This document shows positions 32,119 to 40,044 of a stretch of DNA of 61,366 nucleotides, piece after piece. How positions within the stretch are numbered: the stretch's first letter is position 1; the number at the start of each line of letters is the position of its first letter. The position numbers and the translations under genes were made by a program. The notes below the pieces were generated by a model, which made no database searches, had not been told where the DNA came from, and was given only the letters and a program-made list of their open reading frames with translations. The DNA is from an uncultured Rhodospirillaceae bacterium (lineage in GTDB: Bacteria; Pseudomonadota; Alphaproteobacteria; Reyranellales; Reyranellaceae): positions 1 to 61,366 of the forward strand of contig CAMFGZ010000028.1 in NCBI GenBank assembly GCA_945952105.1, written 5' to 3'.

Positions 32119-32961
32119 TTAGGCCGGCGCCGCGGCAACGCGCGCCTTGGCGCCGGGACCGAGGCGGCCGGCGATCCACGGAAGGGCCTCGCGCATCGCC
32201 TCCTCGAATTTCCACGGCGGGTTGATCACGACCAGCCCGCAGATCGCGAGCTTGCCTTCTGGCGTACGCGGCCCGAGGTCCAGTTCCATGTTGAGGTACT
32301 TCACGCCGGCCAGCGATGAGAAGAACGCCGCCACCGGCGCCTCGTCCTTGATCGGATACCAGATCGCGTAGCAGCCGGTGGCGAAGCGGCGCAGCCCGTG
32401 CCGCACCGCGCGCGTCAGTGCCTCGAACTCGTCGTTGGCCTCGAACGGCGGATCGATCAGCACCAGCGCGCGCCGCTCGACCGGCGGCAGCAATTCCTTG
32501 ACCGCGTGGTAGCCGTCCGACTGTCGGACCTCGATGGCCCGGTCGCCGGCGAACTCACGCTTCAGCTTCAGGGCCTCTTCAGGATGCCTCTCACAGGCGA
32601 TGAACCGGTCGCCCGGTCGCAGCGCCGCCCGCGCCAGCCGTGGCGAGCCGGGATAGCGATGCAGCGGCCCACCGGCCGGCCCGAACTTGCGATCGTAGGC
32701 CTGGACCGCCGCGAGATAGCGCGCGACGGCACCTGGCATGCCGGTCTTCGACTCCGCCATCAGCCGCGCGATCCCGGCCTCCGCCTCGCCCGTTCGCCGG
32801 GCCTGCGCCCCGCCAAGATCGTAGCCGCCCGCCCCGGCATGCGTATCCAGCACGAACAGCTTCTTGTCCTTCGCGGTCAGCAGCCGCAGCAGTTCGCAGA
32901 GTGCGGTATGCTTCAGCAGATCGGCGAAATTGCCGGCGTGATAGCCATGGCGGTAATTCAC
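32119..32961 (-). CDS. rlmJ: 23S rRNA (adenine2030-N6)-methyltransferase RlmJ
   Basis: RlmJ adds a methyl group to A2030 of 23S rRNA. I choose the GTG at 32959-32961 (MNYRHGYHAGNFADLLKH), which gives 280 residues, the length of E. coli RlmJ, and places the conserved N-terminus at residue 1; an upstream ATG at 33024 would add 21 residues and overlap the divergent amidase start. The SAM motif is VLDTHAGAGGYD (about 38-48), and the catalytic motif LIDPPFE is at 168-174. It converges on PPK2. Confidence 0.93.
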   Translation of the reverse strand: MNYRHGYHAGNFADLLKHTALCELLRLLTAKDKKLFVLDTHAGAGGYDLGGAQARRTGEAEAGIARLMAESKTGMPGAVARYLAAVQAYDRKFGPAGGPLHRYPGSPRLARAALRPGDRFIACERHPEEALKLKREFAGDRAIEVRQSDGYHAVKELLPPVERRALVLIDPPFEANDEFEALTRAVRHGLRRFATGCYAIWYPIKDEAPVAAFFSSLAGVKYLNMELDLGPRTPEGKLAICGLVVINPPWKFEEAMREALPWIAGRLGPGAKARVAAAPA

Positions 32962-33041
32962 GGAAATTCCGGTCCGGTTTGAGATGATTCTCCGGGCACG
33001 GTATGTGCTTCGGGCGCGGGACACTACAATTGAGGATCGAA

Positions 33042-33980
33042 ATGGCCAACCACGAGCTGCATTCTTCGCCCGAGACCTGCCACTGGGGCTATTTCGACAG
33101 CCAGCTTGAGCCGCAGCTTCGCATCAAGTCGGGCGACACCGCGACCATCCATTGCGTGTCCGGCGCCGCCGAGATCCTGCCGGGCGAACCGTTCAACGTG
33201 CTGCCTGAGCATCGCGAGATCCTGGGCAAGCTGAAGCCGCATATCGGCCGCCACATCCTGACCGGCCCGGTCCATGTCGAGGGCGCCGAGCGTGGCGACG
33301 TGCTGGCCGTCGAAGTGCTCGACATCAAGTTCCGCACCAACTGGGGCTGGAACGTGCAGCGTCCGCTGATGGGCACCCTGCCCGAGGACTTCCCGTTCTT
33401 CCGCCTGACCCACATCCCGATCGATTCGAATCGCGGCGTCTGCACCATGCCGTGGGGCACCGAGATCGAGCTGAAGCCGTTCTTCGGCATCATGGGCGTC
33501 GCCCCGCCGCCGGAATGGGGCCAGTGCAGCTCGGTCGAGCCGCGCGCCTTCGGCGGCAACATCGACAACAAGCACTTCCGGGTCGGCACGACCGTCTACT
33601 TCCCCGTCTTCGCCGACGGCGGCCTGTTCTCGACCGGCGACGGCCACGGCGTGCAGGGCGATGGCGAGGTCAACCTGACGGCGCTCGAGACCAGCCTCAG
33701 CGGCACCTTCAAGTTCACGGTGCACAAGGGCATGAAGCTCAACAATCCGCGCGCCGAGACCGCGACGCACTGGATCACCCACGGCTTCGACCAGGATCTC
33801 GACGACGCCGCCAAGGAAGCGCTGCGCGACATGATCCGGCTGATAACCGCCAAGACCGGCCTCAAGCCCGAGGACGCCTACATGCTCTGCAGCCTGCAGG
33901 CCGACCTGCACGTCACGCAGACCGTCGACGGCAACAAGGGCATCCACTGCATGATCGAGAAGAAGATCATCGGCGGCTGA
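33042..33980 (+). CDS. Acetamidase/formamidase family protein
   Basis: Members of this family hydrolyse formamide, acetamide or related short amides to ammonia and a carboxylate. ATG 33042 follows a GAGGA site and gives 312 residues, the shorter form of the family (FmdA is over 400). Conserved blocks are HWGYFDSQLEPQLRIKSGD, TGPVHVEGAERGDVLAVEVL, FGGIMG-like FFGIMGVAPPP, and FGGNIDNKHFRVGTTVYFPV. The C-terminal VNLTALETSLSGTFKFTVHK is typical. The next gene starts 31 bp downstream and is a Cds1-like PLP enzyme, suggesting a shared role in nitrogen/sulfur compound catabolism. Exact substrate unknown. Confidence 0.87.
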   Translation: MANHELHSSPETCHWGYFDSQLEPQLRIKSGDTATIHCVSGAAEILPGEPFNVLPEHREILGKLKPHIGRHILTGPVHVEGAERGDVLAVEVLDIKFRTNWGWNVQRPLMGTLPEDFPFFRLTHIPIDSNRGVCTMPWGTEIELKPFFGIMGVAPPPEWGQCSSVEPRAFGGNIDNKHFRVGTTVYFPVFADGGLFSTGDGHGVQGDGEVNLTALETSLSGTFKFTVHKGMKLNNPRAETATHWITHGFDQDLDDAAKEALRDMIRLITAKTGLKPEDAYMLCSLQADLHVTQTVDGNKGIHCMIEKKIIGG

Positions 33981-34011
33981 CGACAAGAACCGGGAAACGG
34001 GCGAGCGGACC

Positions 34012-35118
34012 ATGACGCACATGCAGCTTCTCGACGAGGCGGTCGCCCGCCACAACGATGCCGAATGGTCCCGCCACGCGCTGGAGCTGATCCGCAACGA
34101 CCAGCGCCGCTCGGCCGACACCCATCTGCTGCGCCTCGACCTGCCGGTGCTCGACGGGATCGACGTCTACCTCAAGGACGAATCGACCCATCCCACCGGC
34201 AGCCTGAAGCACCGGCTGGCGCGCTCGCTGTTCCTGTACGGCATCTGCAACGGACGCATCCGGCACGACACGCCGATCGTCGAGGCCTCGTCGGGCTCGA
34301 CGGCGATCTCTGAAGCCTACTTCGCACGCCTTCTGGGACTGCCCTTCCATGCGGTCATGTCGGCCTCGACTTCGGCGGAGAAGATCGCCGAGATCGAGCG
34401 TCAGCACGGCAAGTGCCATCTCGTGGCCGACGGCAGCGGCATCTACGCCGCCGCCGAGGCGCTCGCGACCGAGCTGCGCGGCGTCTATGTCGACCAGTTC
34501 ACCTATGCCGAGCGGGCGACCGACTGGCGCGGCAACAACAACATCGCCGAATCGATCTTCGAGCAGATGAGCCGCGAGCCCAATCCCGTTCCGACCTGGA
34601 TCGTGATGAGCGCCGGCACCGGCGGCACGACGGCAACGCTCGGCCGCTACATCCGCTACATGCGCCACGCCACGCGGCTGTGCGTCGCCGATCCCGAATT
34701 CTCGGCCTTCTTCGAGGCTTTCTCGAAGGGCAACCTCAGGGCGACCTGCGACCGCGGCTCGCGCATCGAAGGCATCGGCCGGCCGCGGGTCGAGCCTTCC
34801 TTCATGCCCAACATGATCGATCGCATGATGCGCGTGCCCGACGCGCAGTCTCTGGCCGGCATGAGGGTCCTGTCGCGGCTGCTCGGCCGCAAGGTCGGAG
34901 GCTCGACCGGGACCAACTTTGTCGCGCTGTGCATTCTGACGTCACGCATGAAGTCGGAAGGCCGCAAGGGCTCGCTGGTGTCTCTGATCTGCGACAGCGG
35001 CGAACGCTACGGTCACACCTACTACAATGACGAATGGATCGCCGCGCAGGGCCTGGACCTCGCGCCGCACGAGCAGGCGCTCGAAGCTTTCCTGAAGGAC
35101 GGCGACGCAATCATCTGA
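34012..35118 (+). CDS. Fold-type II PLP enzyme, cysteine synthase family (Cds1-like)
   Basis: The 368-residue protein has the tryptophan-synthase-beta fold. The Schiff-base Lys66 lies in HPTGSLKHRLA, phosphate-binding or substrate loops are EASSGSTAIS and MSAGTGGTTATLGRY, and the C-terminus has LICDSGERYGHTYYNDEW. This pattern (STHPTGSLKHR, GSTGTN) is that of Cds1-type L-cysteine desulfhydrases of fungi and mycobacteria more than of biosynthetic CysK. It may therefore release sulfide, pyruvate and ammonia from cysteine. It probably shares a transcript with the upstream amidase. A small hairpin (35135-35160) follows. Confidence is high for the fold, moderate for the reaction. Confidence 0.82.
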   Translation: MTHMQLLDEAVARHNDAEWSRHALELIRNDQRRSADTHLLRLDLPVLDGIDVYLKDESTHPTGSLKHRLARSLFLYGICNGRIRHDTPIVEASSGSTAISEAYFARLLGLPFHAVMSASTSAEKIAEIERQHGKCHLVADGSGIYAAAEALATELRGVYVDQFTYAERATDWRGNNNIAESIFEQMSREPNPVPTWIVMSAGTGGTTATLGRYIRYMRHATRLCVADPEFSAFFEAFSKGNLRATCDRGSRIEGIGRPRVEPSFMPNMIDRMMRVPDAQSLAGMRVLSRLLGRKVGGSTGTNFVALCILTSRMKSEGRKGSLVSLICDSGERYGHTYYNDEWIAAQGLDLAPHEQALEAFLKDGDAII

Positions 35119-35134
35119 ACTGGCATGAGAGTAG

Positions 35135-35160
35135 CGGAGCGACTGGAGTCACGCGCTCCG
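35135..35160. terminator. Weak hairpin between convergent genes
   Basis: CGGAGCG at 35135-35141 pairs with CGCTCCG at 35154-35160 across a 12-base loop, in the 59 bp gap between the Cds1-like gene and a small convergent gene. No T-run follows on either strand, so this may be only a weak or Rho-assisted terminator. Confidence 0.3.
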
Positions 35161-35177
35161 TCGACGGATTGCCTGGA

Positions 35178-35474
35178 TTACTGTTGAGCGCGTTGCGGTG
35201 GCAGCTTCTTCACCGGCTGCGGCGCCATCGGCCTCACGACCAGGGGCTCGTCCGTAATCGGGTAGCGAGGCAACTCGCTGATCTCCTGTGAGCCGGGCAT
35301 GGGCGAGGTCGCCTGGTTCTTCCAGTTCGGTCCGACAGTCATGCCGTTGCCGCCAGCCACCGGCGGACCGGACTCCTGCATCGTACTGAAGTCGGAATTG
35401 AAGCGCTGGGGCTGGGCGTGGGCAGCCGCACCGAAGGCGGTGACGGCGAGCAAGACAGTAAGAGCCACCTTCAT
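35178..35474 (-). CDS. Small secreted hypothetical protein, Pro-rich
   Basis: The product has 98 residues with a clear signal peptide (MKVALTVLLAVTAFGAAAHA, cleavage after residue 20) and a mature part of about 78 residues that is proline- and glutamine-rich and lacks Cys, ending VKKLPPQRAQQ. The ATG at 35472-35474 has a strong GGAGAATCC site. I do not recognise a family; it is likely periplasmic or exported and mostly unfolded. It lies 68 bases after the MFS gene on the same strand, perhaps in one transcript. Confidence 0.65.
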   Translation of the reverse strand: MKVALTVLLAVTAFGAAAHAQPQRFNSDFSTMQESGPPVAGGNGMTVGPNWKNQATSPMPGSQEISELPRYPITDEPLVVRPMAPQPVKKLPPQRAQQ

Positions 35475-35542
35475 TGGATTCTCCAGGTTCTGTCCTTCAC
35501 CAACTCACAGGACAGGCCCGGCGTTGCGCCCCATGCGCAAAT

Positions 35543-36754
35543 TTAAGCGGGCGTCGGCGCCGGCTCCCGGCCGCCCGACGGAAACGGCGGGAAGGCCAAC
35601 GCCACGGCGACGGCGGCGAGGCCGATGCCGAAGGAAGCGATGTAGAGATAGCCGTAGCCGTGGAACGTATCGAAGATCCAGCCACCGACCGCCGGCCCAA
35701 GCGCCATGCCGAGACTGGAGATCATCGCGGCGCCCCCGAACACCGTGCCCATGATGCGCATCGGGAAGTACTCGCGGGCGATCACCGCATAGAGGGGCAT
35801 GACGCCGCCATAGGCCATGCCGAACAGGACGGCGACGGCATAGAACTGCCCGGCATCGCGCGTGAAGTAATAGCTGCCGGCACCGACCGCCTGGACCATG
35901 AGCCCGGCCACGACGACCCGCCGCGCACCGTACCTGTCGCCCAGCAGGCCAAACAGGAGGCGGCCGCCCAGTCCCGCCAGCCCCTCGACGCTGTAGATCG
36001 TCACCGCCGTCATGGCTGGAAGTCCGCAGGCGAGCGCATAGCTCACCGTGTGGAAGATCGGGCCGGAATGGGCGGCACAGCAGGAGAAGAAGGTGAGCGA
36101 GAGGACGATGAACTGCGGGGAGCGCAGCGCCTGCCCGACGGTCATCCCTTCTCCACCTTCCGCCGGCCCGCCGGGCGAGGCCCGGGGGGCGGCAGGCGGC
36201 CGGCGCACCAGCAGCGCCGCCGGGATCAGCAACACCCAGGCACCCACCGCGATGGTGAACATCGCGGTGCGCCAGTCATGGGCGGAGATGAGCCACTGGG
36301 CGAAGGGCGAGATGGTCATCGGCGCCACGCCCATGCCCGCGGAGACCAGCGATACGGCCAGGCTGCGATGCCGCTCGAACCAGCCGGTGACGGTGGCGAT
36401 CATAGGCGCGAAGACGGCTCCGGCCGCGACGCCGACCACGATGCCGTACATGAGCTGGAATTCGAGCAGGCTGGCGGCGCGGCTGGCCAGCGCGAGACCG
36501 ATACCCAGCAGCACCGCGCCCGACAGGACCACGATGCGCGGACCGAACCTGTCGCTCAGCGCACCCCAGCCGAAGGCCGCGACCCCCATCGTCAGGAAGT
36601 CGAGCGTCATCGCGCTCGAAATGCCGGTGCGCGACCAGCCGGTCGCCTCCGACATCGGCTGCAGGAAGACCGCAAGCGAGAACAGCGCGCCGATGGCGAC
36701 GCACCCCATCAACGCACCGGCGCCGACGATCACCCAGCCATAAGACCGTTCCAT
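35543..36754 (-). CDS. Major facilitator superfamily transporter (OFA/monocarboxylate-like)
   Basis: This is a 403-residue secondary carrier with about twelve membrane helices, starting MERSYGWVIVGAGALMGCVA at ATG 36752-36754 behind a GGAGGAT site; an upstream extension of 68 codons is not coding. The first cytoplasmic loop has GALSDRFGPRIV and the mirror-related segment in the second half has GLLGDRYGARRVVVAG. A charged central loop rich in Pro and Gly falls near residues 190-210. The style resembles oxalate/formate or monocarboxylate MFS carriers. Its promoter region holds a palindrome and is shared with the divergent hydrolase-like gene. Substrate unknown. Confidence 0.85.
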   Translation of the reverse strand: MERSYGWVIVGAGALMGCVAIGALFSLAVFLQPMSEATGWSRTGISSAMTLDFLTMGVAAFGWGALSDRFGPRIVVLSGAVLLGIGLALASRAASLLEFQLMYGIVVGVAAGAVFAPMIATVTGWFERHRSLAVSLVSAGMGVAPMTISPFAQWLISAHDWRTAMFTIAVGAWVLLIPAALLVRRPPAAPRASPGGPAEGGEGMTVGQALRSPQFIVLSLTFFSCCAAHSGPIFHTVSYALACGLPAMTAVTIYSVEGLAGLGGRLLFGLLGDRYGARRVVVAGLMVQAVGAGSYYFTRDAGQFYAVAVLFGMAYGGVMPLYAVIAREYFPMRIMGTVFGGAAMISSLGMALGPAVGGWIFDTFHGYGYLYIASFGIGLAAVAVALAFPPFPSGGREPAPTPA

Positions 36755-36783
36755 CGCGATCCTCCGCACTCGACATCCATTTG

Positions 36784-36799
36784 TTAACTCATTGGTTAA
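36784..36799. promoter_or_regulatory. Palindrome TTAAC-N6-GTTAA in divergent promoter region
   Basis: A perfect 5-base inverted repeat with a six-base spacer lies in an AT-rich island between the divergent MFS and hydrolase-like genes, 30 bases from the MFS start. It also reads as a direct repeat GTTAA-N7-GTTAA. The placement suits a repressor or master-regulator site; no regulator gene lies adjacent. Confidence 0.35.
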
Positions 36800-36854
36800 A
36801 TATTTGCAACTCTCGTGGGCGACGCCCAAAGTCCGCTCCCGTACGGAGATGCAA

Positions 36855-37565
36855 ATGCTGAAGAGACTGATCTGCCTTGCTGTGCTGCTGACGATCGCAA
36901 CCGCAAGCACTGCATCGGCTCGAGACGAGCTGGCGACCGTCCACCTCTCCGACGGCAAGGATATTCCCTACGTCCTCACGACCAGCGGCAGCACACCGCG
37001 ATACGGCGTCATCCTGATGCCGGGCGGGAACGGCAATCTCGATCCGCGGATGGTGGGCGGCAAGCTCACGCTTTCTCTCGGCGGCAACTTCCTCATCCGG
37101 TCCCGGGAGATCTTTGCCGAAGGGCCGTTCGCGGCAGCCTCGACGGACGCGACCACGACACCCGATCGCATCATGGCGATCGTGCGCGACCTGCAGCGGC
37201 GCTACGGCAGCATTCCCGTTTATGTCATCGGCACCAGCCGCAGCACCGATGCGACCATGATCCTGTCGCCGGCTCTCGATGGCATGGTTGCGGGCTTCGT
37301 CCACACCTCCTCGATGAACCGCATCGCGACCTTCGACACGAGGAAGTTCAGGAGCCGGCATCTTATCGTCTATCACGCCATGGATGCCTGCCGGGTCACC
37401 AAGCCGTCCTCCTCCGCAGCGGCGCGGAGCAATGGGACGGAGACGATCGAGATGACGGGCGGCTCGTCGGCCGGCGACGACTGCGAGGCTCGCGCCTATC
37501 ATGGCTACAACGGCATCGAGCGAGCGACCGTCGACAAGATCAAGGCGTGGATCGCCAGATCCTGA
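36855..37565 (+). CDS. Secreted alpha/beta-hydrolase-like protein
   Basis: The ATG at 36855 (six bases after a CGGAG site) gives 236 residues with a signal peptide ending STASA near residue 21. The mature part has hydrolase-like features: MPGGNGNLD could form the oxyanion loop, and IGTSRSTDATM contains a Ser in a strand-turn-helix position like a nucleophile elbow, with a late YHGYNG His. Two Cys residues could form a disulfide. The overall similarity is weak, so the catalytic assignment is tentative. It is divergent from the MFS carrier and convergent with the Bug receptor. Confidence 0.7.
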   Translation: MLKRLICLAVLLTIATASTASARDELATVHLSDGKDIPYVLTTSGSTPRYGVILMPGGNGNLDPRMVGGKLTLSLGGNFLIRSREIFAEGPFAAASTDATTTPDRIMAIVRDLQRRYGSIPVYVIGTSRSTDATMILSPALDGMVAGFVHTSSMNRIATFDTRKFRSRHLIVYHAMDACRVTKPSSSAAARSNGTETIEMTGGSSAGDDCEARAYHGYNGIERATVDKIKAWIARS

Positions 37566-37609
37566 GAGTCACTCTCTCCCCTTTGAGTGTGAGGAGCTGC
37601 GTCGAGGAG

Positions 37610-38572
37610 TTATTCGGGCTTGATATTCGCTTCGCGGATCAGACGCCCGAAACGCTCGTATTCCTTGAGATTGAAGCGCGTGAAATCCTCTATGCTCATC
37701 GTACCCGGCTCACCGCCCAGCCCCCGCAACTTCGCCTGCACGTCGGGCAGCGCCACGATGCGGGCGAGTTCGGCCTGCAGCCTTGCAACGACATCGGGCG
37801 GCGTGCCGGCCGTCACATAGACGGCATACCAGGTCGTCATGTCGAAGCCCGGCAGGCCTGCTTCGGCAAGTGTCGGCACGTCGGGCAGTTCACCGCTGCG
37901 CCGGTCGGACGTGACGGCAAGCGGCTTGAACTTGCCGGCCTTGATCTGGCCCATCGACGAGGAGGTCGTATCGAACATCATCTGCACGTTGCCGCCGATG
38001 ATATCGAGATGCGCCTGGGCACTGCCCTTGTACGGCACGTGCATTCCCTTCACGCCCGCCGCCACGTCGAACGCCTCGCCGGCGATGTGCTGCGTGCTGC
38101 CGACGCCCGAGGAGGCGTACTTGAACTCGCCGGGCTTGGCCTTCATCGCGGCGATCAGCTCCGGCACCGAATTCACCGGGACCGACGCGCCGACCACCAG
38201 CACGTTGGGCACGTTCACCACAAGGCCGATCGGGATCAGGTCCTTGATCGGGTCGAAGCCAAGCTTCAGCAGATGCGGCGCGATGGCCTGCCCGGTGTTG
38301 GTGGCGACGAGGATCGTGTGCCCGTCGGGTGGCGCCTTGGCCGTAAGATCGGCGGCGATCGTGTTGGAGGCGCCCGGCTTGTTCTCGACGACGAAGGTGC
38401 CCTTCATCGATTCGGCGAGCTTCTCCGCCAGCATGCGGGCCACGATGTCGGTGCCGCCGCCGGCATTGGCGCCGACCATCAGCCGGACGGTCTTGGTCGG
38501 ATAGGGCGTCTGGGCGTTCGTGGCCCTGACCGCAAGTAATCCCGGGAGCGCCAGCACAAGCCTGCGTCTCAT
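37610..38572 (-). CDS. Bug-family (TctC-like) tripartite tricarboxylate transporter receptor
   Basis: This 320-residue periplasmic solute-binding protein has a signal peptide (MRRRLVLALPGLLAVRATNA) and the family blocks YPTKTVRLMVGANAGGGTDI, VVENKPGASNTIAAD, FKYASSGVGSTQHIAGE and MHVPYKGSAQAHLDIIGG. Such receptors bind carboxylates, amino acids or nicotinate. No TctA or TctB membrane genes are near, so it is an orphan receptor, as is common for expanded Bug families. Its ATG overlaps the NfeD stop by four bases, which is unusual company for a Bug receptor. Confidence 0.92.
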   Translation of the reverse strand: MRRRLVLALPGLLAVRATNAQTPYPTKTVRLMVGANAGGGTDIVARMLAEKLAESMKGTFVVENKPGASNTIAADLTAKAPPDGHTILVATNTGQAIAPHLLKLGFDPIKDLIPIGLVVNVPNVLVVGASVPVNSVPELIAAMKAKPGEFKYASSGVGSTQHIAGEAFDVAAGVKGMHVPYKGSAQAHLDIIGGNVQMMFDTTSSSMGQIKAGKFKPLAVTSDRRSGELPDVPTLAEAGLPGFDMTTWYAVYVTAGTPPDVVARLQAELARIVALPDVQAKLRGLGGEPGTMSIEDFTRFNLKEYERFGRLIREANIKPE

Positions 38573-39012
38573 GGCGCCGGCTCCACGGCCAGGTCGGTGC
38601 CGTTCACCGACTTCACCCTCACCTTGGCCCCCTTCACCATATCGGGACCGGTGACGCTCCAGCTGCCGTCACCCAGGATCACCCTGCCCCGCCCGTTCAG
38701 GATCGGCTCGTCGAGAACGATGATCCGGCCGATCAGCGCATCGGCCCGCGCATTCAGCGTCGAAGTGGCCGGATTGTCGGCATGTTGCAGGCGCCGCAGC
38801 GTACGGCGAAGCCCGACGGCCGCCACGACCGAGACCACCGCGAACGTCGAGAGCTGCAGTTCGAGCGACAGGTCCGACACGACCAGCAGGAAGAGCCCGG
38901 CCGTGGCCGCACCGATCGCGAGGAAGAGGAACACAACACCGGGCAGCATCATCTCGAAGACCAGCAGGACCGCCGCCACCGCCCACCAGTACCAGAAGAC
39001 GATCTTGAACAT
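38569..39012 (-). CDS. NfeD-like membrane protein
   Basis: The 147-residue protein has an N-terminal hydrophobic region (about residues 5-65, likely three to four helices including FEMMLPGVVFLFLAIGAATAG) and a C-terminal OB-fold domain (about 85-147; ALIGRIIVLDEPILNGRGRV, GDGSWSV). Short NfeD proteins work with SPFH/stomatin partners, here the upstream gene with a six-base gap. The pair is thought to act in membrane quality control or microdomain organisation. The downstream Bug receptor overlaps it by four bases. Confidence 0.9.
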   Translation of the reverse strand: MFKIVFWYWWAVAAVLLVFEMMLPGVVFLFLAIGAATAGLFLLVVSDLSLELQLSTFAVVSVVAAVGLRRTLRRLQHADNPATSTLNARADALIGRIIVLDEPILNGRGRVILGDGSWSVTGPDMVKGAKVRVKSVNGTDLAVEPAP

Positions 39013-39018
39013 CGCAGC

Positions 39019-39981
39019 CTAACCCGCGTTGGGGACGGAGCCGCGCGACCGCGTGGCTTCGGCACCGCGGGCCTGCGCTTCCTTGGCGAGCTCGCCGATG
39101 CCCGCGATCGAGGCCATGACACCGGTCGCCTCGACGGGCAGGAAGAACACCTTGGAGTTGGTGCTGGAGCCCATCTTGGATAGCGCCTCGACATATTTCG
39201 TGCCGAGGAAGTAGTTCGTCGCCTGCACGCCGTTGCCGGCGATCGCCGCGGCGACGACCGATGTCGCCTTGGCCTCGGCCTCTGCCATGCGCTCGCGCGC
39301 CTCGGCATCGCGGAAGGCTGCCTCGCGGCGGCCCTCGGCAGTCAGGATGGCCGACTGCTTTTCGCCCTGGGCGCGCTGGATGCTCGATTCGCGGATGCCC
39401 TCGGCCTCCAGAATGGTGGCGCGCTTCTCGCGCTCGGCCTTCATCTGCCGGCCCATGGCCACGACGATGTCGTCGGGCGGTGCGATATCCTTGACCTCGA
39501 TTCGCAGGACCTTCACGCCCCACGGACCTGTCGCCTGGTCGATGACGGCCAGCAGGGTGTTGTTGATGTCGTTGCGCTTCGACAGAGCCTCATCGAGCGC
39601 CATGTTGCCCATGACCGAGCGGATGTTGGTCAGGGCGAGGTTGGTGATGGCGAGGTGGAGGTTCTGCACCTCGTAGGCGGCACGCGCCGCATCGACCACC
39701 TGGTAGAAGGCCACGGCATCCACCTGCACGGTGGCATTGTCCTTGGTGATGACCTTCTGTCCCGGAATGTCGAGGACGTTCTCCTGCATGTTCATCTTGC
39801 GGCCGACCGTGTCGACGAACGGCACGATGAAGTGCAGGCCCGGCGCCAGGGTGCGCGTGTAGCGACCGAACCGCTCGATGGTCCAGTTGGTGCCCTGCGA
39901 CACCGTCTTCACACCGGCGAAGATCAACACCAGCGCCACGAGGACGACGGCCAGCACGAAAATCAGCGCACCCGACAACAT
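39019..39981 (-). CDS. SPFH-domain stomatin/QmcA-like protein
   Basis: The 320-residue protein starts with a membrane helix (about 4-24; GALIFVLAVVLVALVLIFAG) then the SPFH domain (about 27-190) with NWTIERFGRYTRTLAPGLHF and NALDEALSKR-like MALDEALSKRNDINN. A charged coiled-coil region follows (about 200-250; AEREKRATILEAEGIRESSI). It resembles E. coli QmcA, which with its NfeD partner associates with FtsH protease. It heads the operon SPFH-NfeD-Bug. Localisation is to the inner membrane with the SPFH domain on one face. Confidence 0.92.
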   Translation of the reverse strand: MLSGALIFVLAVVLVALVLIFAGVKTVSQGTNWTIERFGRYTRTLAPGLHFIVPFVDTVGRKMNMQENVLDIPGQKVITKDNATVQVDAVAFYQVVDAARAAYEVQNLHLAITNLALTNIRSVMGNMALDEALSKRNDINNTLLAVIDQATGPWGVKVLRIEVKDIAPPDDIVVAMGRQMKAEREKRATILEAEGIRESSIQRAQGEKQSAILTAEGRREAAFRDAEARERMAEAEAKATSVVAAAIAGNGVQATNYFLGTKYVEALSKMGSSTNSKVFFLPVEATGVMASIAGIGELAKEAQARGAEATRSRGSVPNAG

Positions 39982-40044
39982 TGAGCCTCTCCCTGGATTT
40001 CGCAGGGAGCCTAGCCCATGGCGGCGCGCCGAACCAACTCGCCG

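Noticed and set aside
36784..36799. CtrA box (TTAA-N7-TTAA)
   Set aside because: The TTAA half-sites are separated by eight bases, one more than the consensus, so I report only a palindrome and not a CtrA site.
37610..38572. Complete tripartite tricarboxylate transporter
   Set aside because: Only the receptor is present; no TctA- or TctB-like membrane genes are found in the window.
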